DNA of 9,496 nt from Methanohalobium sp046546175 (GCF_046546175.1 NZ_JBKGYF010000064.1:1-9496), one strand, 5' to 3'. Shown: positions 1 to 7,376, numbered from the stretch's first letter. The notes: generated by a model from the sequence alone, not told the origin. Translations and numbers: made by a program.

Positions 1-2541
1 AAGGCATTCTTTTTCGCAGATAAGATCTCCTTTCAATGAATCAATGAAATCCTTTACATTGGTTTCATCACTATCATCTGGGACTACATTCAACCCTTTT
101 GCATAATTTTCAGCAAACTGATGCACTTTCAGTCCATATTCTGCACTGCTACCACCAGAATCAAAACTGTGTTCATGGAAAAGAGAATGAGACGATAATT
201 TAACAGAACCATGGTTTGCTGGTGCATCTACTGTCAGCATGTTCTTTTCGTATTGTATCGGTTCCACTGATTTAACAACCGAGTCCACAGTTTCAGAATC
301 AATATCCAAATTATTAAAGAATTCACTATATTTGTCGCTATCAGCGGTTAAGAACAAATAATTTTCAGACCTGGTCATGGCCACATACAACAATCTGCGT
401 TCTTCATCATAATCTCCGCTAAGACATCTGGATACCAGAAAGCTTTTCCAGTTATCATATGTATATGGAAATGGGTCTTCATGATACAACTTATTCTGCC
501 GCAGTCCCAGTGGTTCTCTGTAATCTATTGATCCTCTATAACCACCTGTATTAACACCAAGATCTGGCAGTATAACTACTGGATACTCCAGACCTTTGGC
601 ACTATGGATGGTCTGGATTTTGAAAGCGTCATCTCCCTGGCTGCCATCAACCTCATATGTCGTATTCGCCCAGATGTTATCTTCAATGAAATTGATTAGT
701 TCTCCTGTATTCATTTCTGTGTTATCGAAACTGTTCTGAAGGATTTCGATGATACGATCCGGAAATACACCATGTATACCATATTTGTTGAAAATATAAC
801 GTGCAATGGCACCTATCGAATCAATTTCCTTGAGTTCACCGAGAAAATCAAGCATATCCTGTGGATAGTTTTTATTATGAAGGATATGTTTGACTTCATC
901 CAGGGTGTAACCAGAACCTTCCAGAATTACTGACCATCCTTTTTTTGAGTCTTTAAAATTGAGCACTCTCAACCATGCAATCAGCATCAAAGCAGGAGCA
1001 GTTCTGAAAAGTTCAATCCCACCTTCATAGGCAACTGGGATGTTGTATTCCTGAGCCATTGAATGTAATTCAAGCCCGAATTTTCTGGTTCTTGTTAGAA
1101 CAGCTATATCCTGGTATTTAATTGGACGATGGTGGCCGTTTTCCACGAATGTATAACTGGAATTGTCTACAATATCAGTTATCGTCCGAAGAATCACCTG
1201 TTTTTGATCTTCTCCGGTATATGCGGAGATTTCTGTTGGTCCGTAGTTATTAACCGAGTTCAAGTGGATTATCCTCGATTGAATCTCTTCTTTATCAAGA
1301 ACCTCGTTTTTGGTAGCTTCCAGCATGAGAGCCTGTTCTGAAAAATCAATTATGTTCTGGGTTGAACGATAATTCTCTGTCAGTGGAATCTCACGGATTG
1401 AATCCACTGGATAGTCGATACGTTGATAACCTTGATTTAGGTCTTCCTTGTATTTACCGAGCCTTTCCCTGAACTGTATGATGTTATCAACAGATGCATA
1501 CTGGAATGCGAAGATACTCTGCTTCCAATCACCAACCACACAGAAATTACCTTTGGACAGCAGCATGGCAAGCTTGAACTGGATTTCATTGGTATCCTGA
1601 AACTCGTCAATCATAACGTACTCAAATCTTAACTGTTCTCTGAGCTTATGGTTCTCATATAATAAAGAATATGCCAGCATCATCATAAAACTGAAATTAA
1701 GGTAATTCCTGCCCAGGGAATATTCAATATACTCAAAATATAGATCGTGTATGAAATTTTTCAGTTCTTCACGGTTTTCATAAAAAGCCGTTTCAGCAAA
1801 TTCTTCAGGAACCTGTGGTTCATCTTTTATACGAATTTCATCTGCATCAGGTGCATCTGGAGGAAAACATTTGTATTTATAATCATTTAACCGCCCTCTA
1901 AGTTCAGACTGTTTTGGACCCCTTGATCCAGGAATTGGCTGGTTCACTCTATCAAAAATTCTCTTGAATTCATCATAATCACCATCAAGATATTTCTCTG
2001 AGTTCCTGAACCAGCCATTTCTTGTTGGAAATATTCCTTTGGATGCCAGGGATTTGATCAGGTTCAGAGGTTCATCATGATTGTATAAAATACGATAAAA
2101 ATCGTTGTATTCTGGATGGCTAGAAATGAATTGTTGCAGATATCTGTGAAATTCCTGTTTTTCCAGTATCTCATTATCAATTATGCGTATCGATGGTGTT
2201 ATACGGTCATTTATACCAATTATTTTTGGAGCTTCAAATCCATATCTATTGAGTATCCGATTGCAGAGGCTATGGAATGTAGATATAGGTGCTTCACGAA
2301 GAGCAAATTTATCATATTCACAGTTATTGATAATCCGCTCTTTCATATTTTCAGCAGCATTGTTAGTAAAGGTTATCAACAGGATGTCATCTGGATCTAC
2401 ATCCCTATTTTCCAGTATATAGGCATACCTGAGAGAGATGGTATGGGTTTTTCCAGTACCTGGACCTGCATCTGCAAGATAAATTCCTTCAACATTCTCT
2501 ATCAGCTCCTTTTGACGGGTATTAGGTCCACTCACTCCCAT
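1..2541 (-). CDS. AddA/RecB-like UvrD-family (SF1A) DNA helicase, partial at its 3' end
   Basis: ATP-dependent 3'-5' DNA helicase, probably the motor subunit of an AddAB-like helicase-nuclease that resects double-strand breaks. The reading frame is open from the ATG at 2541 to base 1 (847 codons, no stop), so the C-terminus lies outside the window. All superfamily 1A motifs are visible: Walker A AGPGTGKT (Lys31), motif Ia TFT (57-59), TFHSLC (88-93), Walker B DEFQDT (Asp312-Glu313), motif III GDWKQ (337-341), motif IV NYR (Arg392), motif V HSAKGLEYP (Lys649) and motif VI YVAMTRS (Arg724). Near the cut end, G-x-x-VHQFAE (His807) matches the first motif of the RecB-type nuclease domain, whose catalytic Asp/Lys should follow off-window. 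The start overlaps the end of the AddB-like gene by 10 nt, so the two are co-transcribed and probably translationally coupled. UvrD/PcrA is the alternative, but the nuclease motif and the partner gene favour AddA. Confidence 0.9.
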   Translation of the reverse strand, partial: MGVSGPNTRQKELIENVEGIYLADAGPGTGKTHTISLRYAYILENRDVDPDDILLITFTNNAAENMKERIINNCEYDKFALREAPISTFHSLCNRILNRYGFEAPKIIGINDRITPSIRIIDNEILEKQEFHRYLQQFISSHPEYNDFYRILYNHDEPLNLIKSLASKGIFPTRNGWFRNSEKYLDGDYDEFKRIFDRVNQPIPGSRGPKQSELRGRLNDYKYKCFPPDAPDADEIRIKDEPQVPEEFAETAFYENREELKNFIHDLYFEYIEYSLGRNYLNFSFMMMLAYSLLYENHKLREQLRFEYVMIDEFQDTNEIQFKLAMLLSKGNFCVVGDWKQSIFAFQYASVDNIIQFRERLGKYKEDLNQGYQRIDYPVDSIREIPLTENYRSTQNIIDFSEQALMLEATKNEVLDKEEIQSRIIHLNSVNNYGPTEISAYTGEDQKQVILRTITDIVDNSSYTFVENGHHRPIKYQDIAVLTRTRKFGLELHSMAQEYNIPVAYEGGIELFRTAPALMLIAWLRVLNFKDSKKGWSVILEGSGYTLDEVKHILHNKNYPQDMLDFLGELKEIDSIGAIARYIFNKYGIHGVFPDRIIEILQNSFDNTEMNTGELINFIEDNIWANTTYEVDGSQGDDAFKIQTIHSAKGLEYPVVILPDLGVNTGGYRGSIDYREPLGLRQNKLYHEDPFPYTYDNWKSFLVSRCLSGDYDEERRLLYVAMTRSENYLFLTADSDKYSEFFNNLDIDSETVDSVVKSVEPIQYEKNMLTVDAPANHGSVKLSSHSLFHEHSFDSGGSSAEYGLKVHQFAENYAKGLNVVPDDSDETNVKDFIDSLKGDLICEKECL

Positions 2542-5120
2542 TTGATCACCATATCCTTATGCTGGATTTGTTCAGGATCCACATCTCCCACCGGAAATCG
2601 TGTTTCTTTATATTCGTTGAGTCTTTCAATCTGTTCTTTGAGAAAAGTTTCAAACTCATCAAGATCATCTTTGAAATAACTTATTTCTCTAAACTGAAGC
2701 ATCTTTTTCAAAGCGCTTTTACACCCATTCTCAACATATTTATAATCACCAATCAGGCCCTTTGCAAATGCTACAAATTCAGAGCAGAGCTCGGATTCCA
2801 GGAGTTCGTTCTTATCATAACTTGGTAGGATTTTGTTTTGGAAGAACCAGTGATAATTATCATAACCCATCGACTCCAGGATTTTTCTTGACGGGTTGGT
2901 TTCACTTATACCATCGATTAGTATATCATAGATTTCCCTATCTGAAATTAAATCATCGAATGAATAGGGATAATAAAAAATATCCACAACATTATCATCA
3001 TATGACCCATTACCAAAGATTACTTCTTTCAGGTTGTTCAACAGATGATGGTAGGTGAATTTCAGCTTTCTGTCCGGACACACATATCTGTGATGAGAAA
3101 GGTACATCTTGGGCTGAAAGTCCGGTCTAGATTCAATGTTTTCTGTACTGGACTTTTTCATAATGTCACCGATAGACCGCTTTTTACCAGTTTTATGGTC
3201 AACCAGGTGTGTAGGAGACCTTATTAAGTCCACTTTTCCTTTGCCTCCGAGTTCAGGATTGTTAAAATACATCTCAGTCAGATTAAAACCTAAATCTTTG
3301 TTAAAATGATTGGAGAATGTATTTTGGTCATCGTTTTTCGTATAACCATCCAGCTTCTTTATTTCATAGTCATATGTCTGCAGGTATGACCTTATATTCT
3401 CTATACCTACCCGGAAAACAGTCCTTGCAACATCAAGTTCCAAATCATCCAGATACGGCTGGGTTCTGTTTACCATTATATCCACAAATTCATCGGTACA
3501 ATTACTGTCCACAAAATCAGGATGGTTTACATAGAATTCGGCAAAATCATGGAGTAAACTGCCATTAATAGTGTACCTGGTATCTTCTCCATCAACCAAT
3601 TGGGAAAAGAAATAGTCCTTTGGACAGTATGCGAATATGTTTAAATTTGATTGGCTAAGGGTTTTCACAGGTTTTGTATCTACGTTAGTATCCTGTTTCT
3701 GGAACGGATTCTGCTTCTCTGGTCCTTTAAACCCGTAGAACTCATGCGGAAAATCTGTAAACGAGCTTATTTCCTCGTCACTGAACTCATTGAAATAAAA
3801 ACAAGGTGTAACCTTCTCAGCCATGATAGTATCCTGGACAAGAAAATACTGGTCTTCACCATTTTGCAAAAGGATCTGAAAGTTTTGTTTGTTTTTTTCA
3901 TCAAATTCCTTTTCATTAACCCATAATTTATCTGGGGATTCGGGGGTCCAGGAAGAATCCATCCCCAGATAAAATACAATGGGTCGATCAATATAGGTAG
4001 AAGATTTGGGAGATACCAACATTACACCTCTCCCACTCTGGTCAACTGGATTGTCAAATGTATCCAGGTAATACTCTATGGAGTTAACTGCTTCCGGTGT
4101 TATTGGGATGGTAAGTATTCCCAGTTCATGTAAGATTTGTTTCAGGTATTCCTGTTTTTTATCGATATACCTCTCATATTCTTCAAGTATTTCCTTAAAA
4201 GTTGATCCAGGTACTGTATTGAGGAATTCCTTTAACCATGTTATATCTGGATGATTCATCACATCTATTTTCCACATATCATATCTTGATGAGAGATGAA
4301 TATCAAAATGTGCTAATATTGGTTTTACATCTCTGACCCTGAGTCCTCTTCTATACAATCCAGTTCGAAGAATCTGCAGAAATGTTCTCAGGTATTCATC
4401 TTCTGAAAAATCAGTGGTAGTCATATAGGGTATCCCATTGATTTTCAGGTCTGATTCCAGAAGTGACTGGTAGGAACTGCCAGGTTCCAGAACCACTGCA
4501 ATATCCAACAGATGATTATTTTTGATATTCTCGATAACTGTCTGGATGATTTCGGTGGCTGAATTGAATACACAGAACTTGGGAAGTTGTTTGATCGAAT
4601 CTGAGAAAACAGGAATTTCATCGTATTTATCAGGCAGTACTTTCCTATCCAAGCCTGTAAACTGGTGCAGCCCCACAACTGCAATGTTCAAGTTTTCATC
4701 TATATTGTACTGTTCTATGGCATTGTAAGGGTTGGTACCGCTTTCCAGTATATCTATTATTTGTCTAGTTTCTGATGAATCGAATCCATCGTATTTTAAT
4801 ATCTCATATATATTTCCTGTTTCCACCCAGCAATTGGTAATATTTTCCAGCAGATAGGCTGCATGTTTCCATGTTATCTTTGTGCTGTTTATAATCTCCA
4901 TGAACAGTTTACTTTTATCTTCAAGGTACTTCTCCGCTTCATTAAGAATCTGGTATGACAGCCTTCTGGGAGTGGTAGCAAATATTCCCAATTTGGGTGA
5001 ATCCAGTCTGGAATTTAGTGCATCTGCAAGTGGAGCATCTACAGTGAGGACTATATCATACTCTTTTACTTTATCATATATCTGGTCCAGTGATAATGCT
5101 TCTGTAACTGATAATGTCAG
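2532..5120 (-). CDS. AddB-like subunit with C-terminal PD-(D/E)XK (RecB-family) nuclease domain
   Basis: Probable nuclease and structural subunit of an AddAB-like helicase-nuclease; 862 residues if translation starts at the CTG at 5120. The N-terminal part (about 15-60, with DIVLTVDAPLADAL and LGIFATTPRRLS) has no Walker A. A segment near 375-390 (RPIVFYLGMDSSW) resembles a degenerate motif V of UvrD helicases, so this is probably an inactive helicase-like fold. The nuclease domain follows: Cys499 in a CP-x-DYFF context, His524 in GSLLHDFAE, GKVDLI with Asp631, DHKTGK with Asp641 and Lys643, and Q669-PKMYL, which is the RecB/AddB/Cas4-type set. The downstream CxxCx5C cysteines that complete the AddB iron-sulfur cluster are not visible, so the cluster is probably absent. 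A TTG at 4991 is possible (819 residues) but would remove conserved sequence; the frame is open back to a TAG at 5130-5132 without any ATG, GTG or TTG. Confidence 0.85.
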   Translation of the reverse strand: MTLSVTEALSLDQIYDKVKEYDIVLTVDAPLADALNSRLDSPKLGIFATTPRRLSYQILNEAEKYLEDKSKLFMEIINSTKITWKHAAYLLENITNCWVETGNIYEILKYDGFDSSETRQIIDILESGTNPYNAIEQYNIDENLNIAVVGLHQFTGLDRKVLPDKYDEIPVFSDSIKQLPKFCVFNSATEIIQTVIENIKNNHLLDIAVVLEPGSSYQSLLESDLKINGIPYMTTTDFSEDEYLRTFLQILRTGLYRRGLRVRDVKPILAHFDIHLSSRYDMWKIDVMNHPDITWLKEFLNTVPGSTFKEILEEYERYIDKKQEYLKQILHELGILTIPITPEAVNSIEYYLDTFDNPVDQSGRGVMLVSPKSSTYIDRPIVFYLGMDSSWTPESPDKLWVNEKEFDEKNKQNFQILLQNGEDQYFLVQDTIMAEKVTPCFYFNEFSDEEISSFTDFPHEFYGFKGPEKQNPFQKQDTNVDTKPVKTLSQSNLNIFAYCPKDYFFSQLVDGEDTRYTINGSLLHDFAEFYVNHPDFVDSNCTDEFVDIMVNRTQPYLDDLELDVARTVFRVGIENIRSYLQTYDYEIKKLDGYTKNDDQNTFSNHFNKDLGFNLTEMYFNNPELGGKGKVDLIRSPTHLVDHKTGKKRSIGDIMKKSSTENIESRPDFQPKMYLSHHRYVCPDRKLKFTYHHLLNNLKEVIFGNGSYDDNVVDIFYYPYSFDDLISDREIYDILIDGISETNPSRKILESMGYDNYHWFFQNKILPSYDKNELLESELCSEFVAFAKGLIGDYKYVENGCKSALKKMLQFREISYFKDDLDEFETFLKEQIERLNEYKETRFPVGDVDPEQIQHKDMVIKWE
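2544..2550 (-). promoter_or_regulatory. Ribosome binding site for the helicase gene
   Basis: The minus strand reads GGTGATC, seven bases complementary to the conserved 3' end of archaeal 16S rRNA (complement AGGAGGTGATC). It ends 2 nt before the ATG at 2541, giving 5 nt from the GGTG core. It lies inside the last codons of the upstream AddB-like gene, which supports this ATG and suggests translational coupling. Confidence 0.7.
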
Positions 5121-5126
5121 GATATC

Positions 5127-5130
5127 CCTC
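5127..5130 (-). promoter_or_regulatory. Ribosome binding site supporting a CTG start for the AddB-like gene
   Basis: The minus strand reads GAGG six bases before the CTG at 5120-5118, the ideal spacing. It overlaps the in-frame TAG at 5132-5130, so translation cannot simply begin further upstream in this frame. This is the main reason for choosing the rare CTG start. Confidence 0.45.
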
Positions 5131-5152
5131 TAATAGATGTAGACTGCCAAAC

Positions 5153-5171
5153 ATTAAATATTTTAGTATAA
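5153..5171 (-). promoter_or_regulatory. Candidate TATA region of the AddBA-like operon
   Basis: On the minus strand this stretch reads TTATACTAAAATATTTAAT, holding two overlapping TATA-like boxes. A start of transcription about 26 nt downstream would fall at roughly 5131-5141, giving a leader of 10-20 nt that just includes the GAGG site. No other gene lies between, so both nuclease-helicase genes are presumably read from here. Placement is by spacing only. Confidence 0.35.
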
Positions 5172-5451
5172 GTCGCACTGTAGAATACTTGGTTATATTA
5201 ACTCCATTAGACATAATACTGATATTATAACAATATCCACCATCACATCTTGTATTTAATAATAATATCCTTGTACTTTGAAAAAGAGGATTTCTACAGA
5301 GTTTGAGAAGTCTTAATAAGGATGAACGATATAATAGTTTAAGTGATTTGAATATAACTTTGGTGGGTTACTAGTATTTTGGAATTGAAGACCAATATCC
5401 GAATAACAAGTATTGGTGTAATGTACGATACGAACTTTCCATGAATATAAA
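5172..5451. other. Non-coding region between the minus-strand operon and the small acidic gene
   Basis: About 280 bp, AT-rich, with no reading frame worth calling on either strand. It holds a short inverted repeat, ATAATA / TATTAT with a 4-nt spacer at 5213-5228, which may be a regulator site for the divergent operon. Otherwise I see nothing recognisable in it. Confidence 0.5.
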
Positions 5452-5460
5452 TTTATAAAT
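5452..5460 (+). promoter_or_regulatory. TATA box of the small acidic protein gene
   Basis: TTTATAAAT, centred about 30 bp before the ATG at 5486. Initiation 26-27 bp downstream would fall at about 5482, so the mRNA would be nearly leaderless. The bases just before the ATG (GGTGTT) only weakly resemble a ribosome binding site, which fits. Confidence 0.45.
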
Positions 5461-5485
5461 TAATTAATAGTGATGGTGTTAATCA

Positions 5486-5629
5486 ATGAGCGATGATGAA
5501 CTTTTAGAAAGATTTAAGGAAATTGACAAACGATGGGCAAAACTTGAAGAAGATGCTGAAGATAGACTTTTAGACAGTTTTATAAATGCTGATTTTGGAG
5601 AAGATGAGAATGAAGATGAACAAGAGTGA
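5486..5629 (+). CDS. Small acidic protein of unknown function (47 residues)
   Basis: Not recognised. The ATG at 5486 opens a 47-codon frame ending in TGA. The protein is strongly acidic: it begins MSDDELLERFKEIDKRW, continues with heptad-like leucine and charged residues to about residue 33 (probably an amphipathic helix or short coiled coil), and ends in a Glu/Asp tail (GEDENEDEQE). There is no cysteine, membrane segment or signal peptide, so it should be a soluble cytoplasmic protein. Support for a real gene is circumstantial: a TATA box at the right distance, a coherent helical composition in otherwise non-coding AT-rich DNA, and a T-rich terminator immediately after the stop. It is divergent from the AddBA-like operon and stands alone. 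It could be a small adaptor or an antitoxin-like protein, but no toxin gene is adjacent. Confidence 0.55.
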   Translation: MSDDELLERFKEIDKRWAKLEEDAEDRLLDSFINADFGEDENEDEQE

Positions 5630-5633
5630 TGGA

Positions 5634-5653
5634 TTTTTCCAGTTTTCTTTTTA
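5634..5653 (+). terminator. T-rich archaeal terminator after the 47-residue gene
   Basis: Three successive T runs (T5, T4, T5 broken by CCAG and C) start 5 bases after the stop codon. Archaeal RNA polymerase stops at such oligo-T tracts without needing a hairpin, and no hairpin is seen. Confidence 0.5.
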
Positions 5654-5799
5654 TGCTATCTTTATTAATTTATTAGCTAGTTCTTTAGGGTAATTATTAT
5701 AAGATTTTTACATAATCTTAAATGACGTTTTATATATTCTTTAATGAATCTTATACGTATACAAAATTATTTTTATTTGGATATTTATTTTACTCATCA

Positions 5800-5818
5800 C
5801 AATTTCCACTGGAAATTG
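5800..5818. repeat. Perfect inverted repeat, 8-bp arms, 3-bp spacer
   Basis: CAATTTCC, then ACT, then GGAAATTG. A short exact dyad like this is the usual form of a dimeric regulator site. No gene start lies within 280 bp, so its target is unclear. Confidence 0.45.
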
Positions 5819-6063
5819 AAAATATTCTACATATTGTAATGATATGAATATAAAATCTTTAGAATTGCGGGGTTTAATCTAATAATGTGGGCTAAAGATA
5901 GTAATATTTCATAGATAATTAATTTAATCAGTTCATGTAATTAATACATTTAATTGAGAATGATTATATAAAAACTGTTCAATGTTTGATTTCCTAGTCT
6001 TTGTAAAATAGACAAATTATTTAATTAACATAATTAATAATTAAATCGTCTCATTTTCCCAAA

Positions 6064-6072
6064 TTTATATAA
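6064..6072 (+). promoter_or_regulatory. Isolated TATA-like box facing the 3' end of the 117-residue gene
   Basis: TTTATATAA, a near-ideal archaeal TATA box, predicts initiation near 6094. The only frame downstream is the 22-codon one at 6100-6168. Any transcript would run into the end of the minus-strand gene at 6182-6535, so an antisense or small RNA is possible. A similar box, TTATATAAAA (5964-5973), lies 100 bp upstream. Confidence 0.25.
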
Positions 6073-6181
6073 AAAACAATTAGAATATAAAGCCAATTAA
6101 TGATTTATTTTTGTGTTACCAAGGACACGTTTCAGATTTTGGACTATAAGTTATTGAATCAGATTTGATAGTTTATTTGGA

Positions 6182-6535
6182 TTATATGTAAGATTCATTG
6201 TGCTTCATGTATATTAATATATAAAAAATAAAAATAATAAAAGCTGCAATAACAGTTCCAAAATCATTTAAAAAAAAGCCAACAAACACTAAACCAACGA
6301 TAAAAGAAAAACCTACAGTTAAACCTTCTGAAACAGTAGATAATAGTATAACTATAGGTACAAATGTAATAAAGAAAGAAAAAAGATAAAAATAAAAATT
6401 ATCAGTCGGTAAAATTTCAGCTGCATTAATCAGCGCTGGAAACACGTTTTTATAAATCATTCCAGATGCAAACCCTGAAAATCCACTAGTTATACCTCGA
6501 TCAAACCCATCAATTATATTATCACCATTTGGCAA
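6182..6535 (-). CDS. Small three-helix membrane protein with glycine-spaced N-terminus, unknown function
   Basis: Not recognised as a named family. The frame encodes 117 residues from a TTG at 6535, preceded by GGAG (6547-6544) with an 8-nt spacer; no ATG or GTG is available upstream before the TAG at 6581-6583. The N-terminal 40 residues are amphipathic with glycines at 10, 14, 18, 21 and 25, a glycine-zipper-like spacing. Three hydrophobic helices follow at about 47-67, 71-89 and 92-110, then a short charged tail. It should sit in the cytoplasmic membrane. The gene is divergent from the DUF457-type hydrolase and shares its AT-rich promoter region. It has no catalytic motif; a structural, channel-like or accessory membrane role is possible, but nothing in the sequence decides this. 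Confidence 0.6.
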   Translation of the reverse strand: MPNGDNIIDGFDRGITSGFSGFASGMIYKNVFPALINAAEILPTDNFYFYLFSFFITFVPIVILLSTVSEGLTVGFSFIVGLVFVGFFLNDFGTVIAAFIIFIFYILIYMKHNESYI

Positions 6536-6543
6536 AGATATTT

Positions 6544-6547
6544 CTCC
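6544..6547 (-). promoter_or_regulatory. Ribosome binding site deciding the TTG start at 6535
   Basis: GGAG on the minus strand, 8 nt before the TTG. The only ATG nearby (in CAAATGG) is out of frame, so TTG is the supported start. Confidence 0.5.
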
Positions 6548-6591
6548 TACATTTGAAAAAGTAAAATCGCCTTTTAATTGCTATCTACTCT

Positions 6592-6603
6592 AAATATATA
6601 AAT
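6592..6603. promoter_or_regulatory. Shared near-symmetrical TATA region of two divergent membrane-protein genes
   Basis: AAATATATAAAT reads as a good TATA box on both strands. To the right it predicts initiation near 6624, a 15-nt leader ahead of the ATG at 6639. To the left it predicts initiation near 6571, a leader of about 36 nt that contains the GGAG of the 117-residue gene. One TBP site could thus serve both genes, or the orientations could compete. Confidence 0.5.
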
Positions 6604-6638
6604 ACATTTTTAAGAAATTGGTGTTATAAGTAGCTCTT

Positions 6639-7376
6639 ATGCTTGGTAAACATCATGTAAGCCTAACAGTTGCAACAATGATACCGTTTATAGTCCCATT
6701 GATGTTTGCAGATAATAATACGGAGCTAATTCCAGTCTACATCCTGTTTTTAGTATCCGGAGTTATAGGTTCATTGATACCAGATGCAGATTGCGGTGGA
6801 AAACCAAAGCTTTACTACGATTTTAAACCGGTATACGATGCCATGATAACTATTCAAAAACTGGTCGTATGGATATTCAGGACTCTGGATCAAAAGGATA
6901 GGTTGACGCTGGAATGCCAGGTGGACCATTCCCACAGAGGCATAATGCATTCACCAGTTGGGGTTATTATCAGCTCTGTTTTACTAACATTGTTAGCCCT
7001 TGTAGCGTCAATTTTCCTGGGATTTAATACAACTATGGTATTGTTTATTTTTGTAGGCCTATTATCCGGACAGTTTTTGCACCTCATCGAGGATTCCTGT
7101 ACCAGAACAGGGATTAACTGGAAATTCCCCTTCGGTCTAAAACAAATTAAAGGCAATATCATTACGGTCTCCAGTTCAAAAATAAAAGATTATAGACCAT
7201 CAATATATGAGATAAGTCTCTGGGGAATAACAGGTATCCTAATATTTGGTTACGCTTTTGAAGTTATAAATTTTGCATATTATCTGGTTTATCCATTGAT
7301 ATTTCTGGTTGTTGTCATAATGTGGATAATTATAATCTACATTTCCAAATCCACCAATAAGATTTGGTATCAATAA
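6639..7376 (+). CDS. YdjM/DUF457-type membrane-bound metal-dependent hydrolase
   Basis: Polytopic membrane protein of the YdjM/DUF457 family, annotated as membrane-bound metal-dependent hydrolases; the natural substrate is unknown to me. The 245 residues carry the family's motifs in order: His5-His6 at the N-terminus, GSLIPDAD (Asp49, Asp51), HRGIMHSP (His99, His104) and HLIEDSCTRTG (His147, Asp151). The conserved His and Asp residues lie at helix ends where they could bind a metal. Hydrophobic segments are at about 8-24, 30-48, 108-128, 132-149 and two between 193 and 235, and the tail is lysine-containing. The length fits the family. The ATG at 6639 follows the shared TATA region by about 40 bp, with only a weak GGTG 15 nt upstream, so the mRNA probably has a short leader. 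It is monocistronic as far as can be seen. Confidence 0.82.
   Translation: MLGKHHVSLTVATMIPFIVPLMFADNNTELIPVYILFLVSGVIGSLIPDADCGGKPKLYYDFKPVYDAMITIQKLVVWIFRTLDQKDRLTLECQVDHSHRGIMHSPVGVIISSVLLTLLALVASIFLGFNTTMVLFIFVGLLSGQFLHLIEDSCTRTGINWKFPFGLKQIKGNIITVSSSKIKDYRPSIYEISLWGITGILIFGYAFEVINFAYYLVYPLIFLVVVIMWIIIIYISKSTNKIWYQ

Larger units (their letters stand above)
5654..6181. other. Long AT-rich non-coding region (about 530 bp)
   Basis: No reading frame over about 25 codons on either strand. It contains an inverted repeat TAAGATT / AATCTTA (5700-5720), a perfect 10-bp palindrome TATACGTATA (5752-5761), the longer inverted repeat at 5800-5818, and two TATA-like boxes at 5964 and 6064. A 22-codon ATG frame at 6100-6168 follows the second box at the distance expected for a leaderless mRNA but has no other support. 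No tRNA-like cloverleaf is seen. It could hold a small RNA, or be the remains of a decayed gene. Confidence 0.5.

Noticed and set aside
2116..2679. 187-codon plus-strand frame
   Set aside because: Antisense to the helicase and AddB-like genes, both supported by clear motifs; the translation has no recognisable feature.
5130..5132. In-frame TAG read as pyrrolysine
   Set aside because: Possible in Methanosarcinales, but the upstream TTG has no ribosome binding site, while CTG at 5120 has one at ideal spacing; kept only as an alternative.
2559..5133. Other plus- and minus-strand frames of 60-98 codons inside the AddB-like gene
   Set aside because: All lie in other frames over a gene with conserved nuclease motifs; low-complexity or Cys/Ser-rich translations typical of shadow frames.
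6100..6168. 22-codon frame after a good TATA box
   Set aside because: Too short, with no ribosome binding site and no recognisable composition; kept only as a note on the non-coding region.
6890..7162. 90-codon minus-strand frame
   Set aside because: Antisense to the DUF457-type hydrolase across its HRGIMHS and HLIED motifs; no independent start signals.
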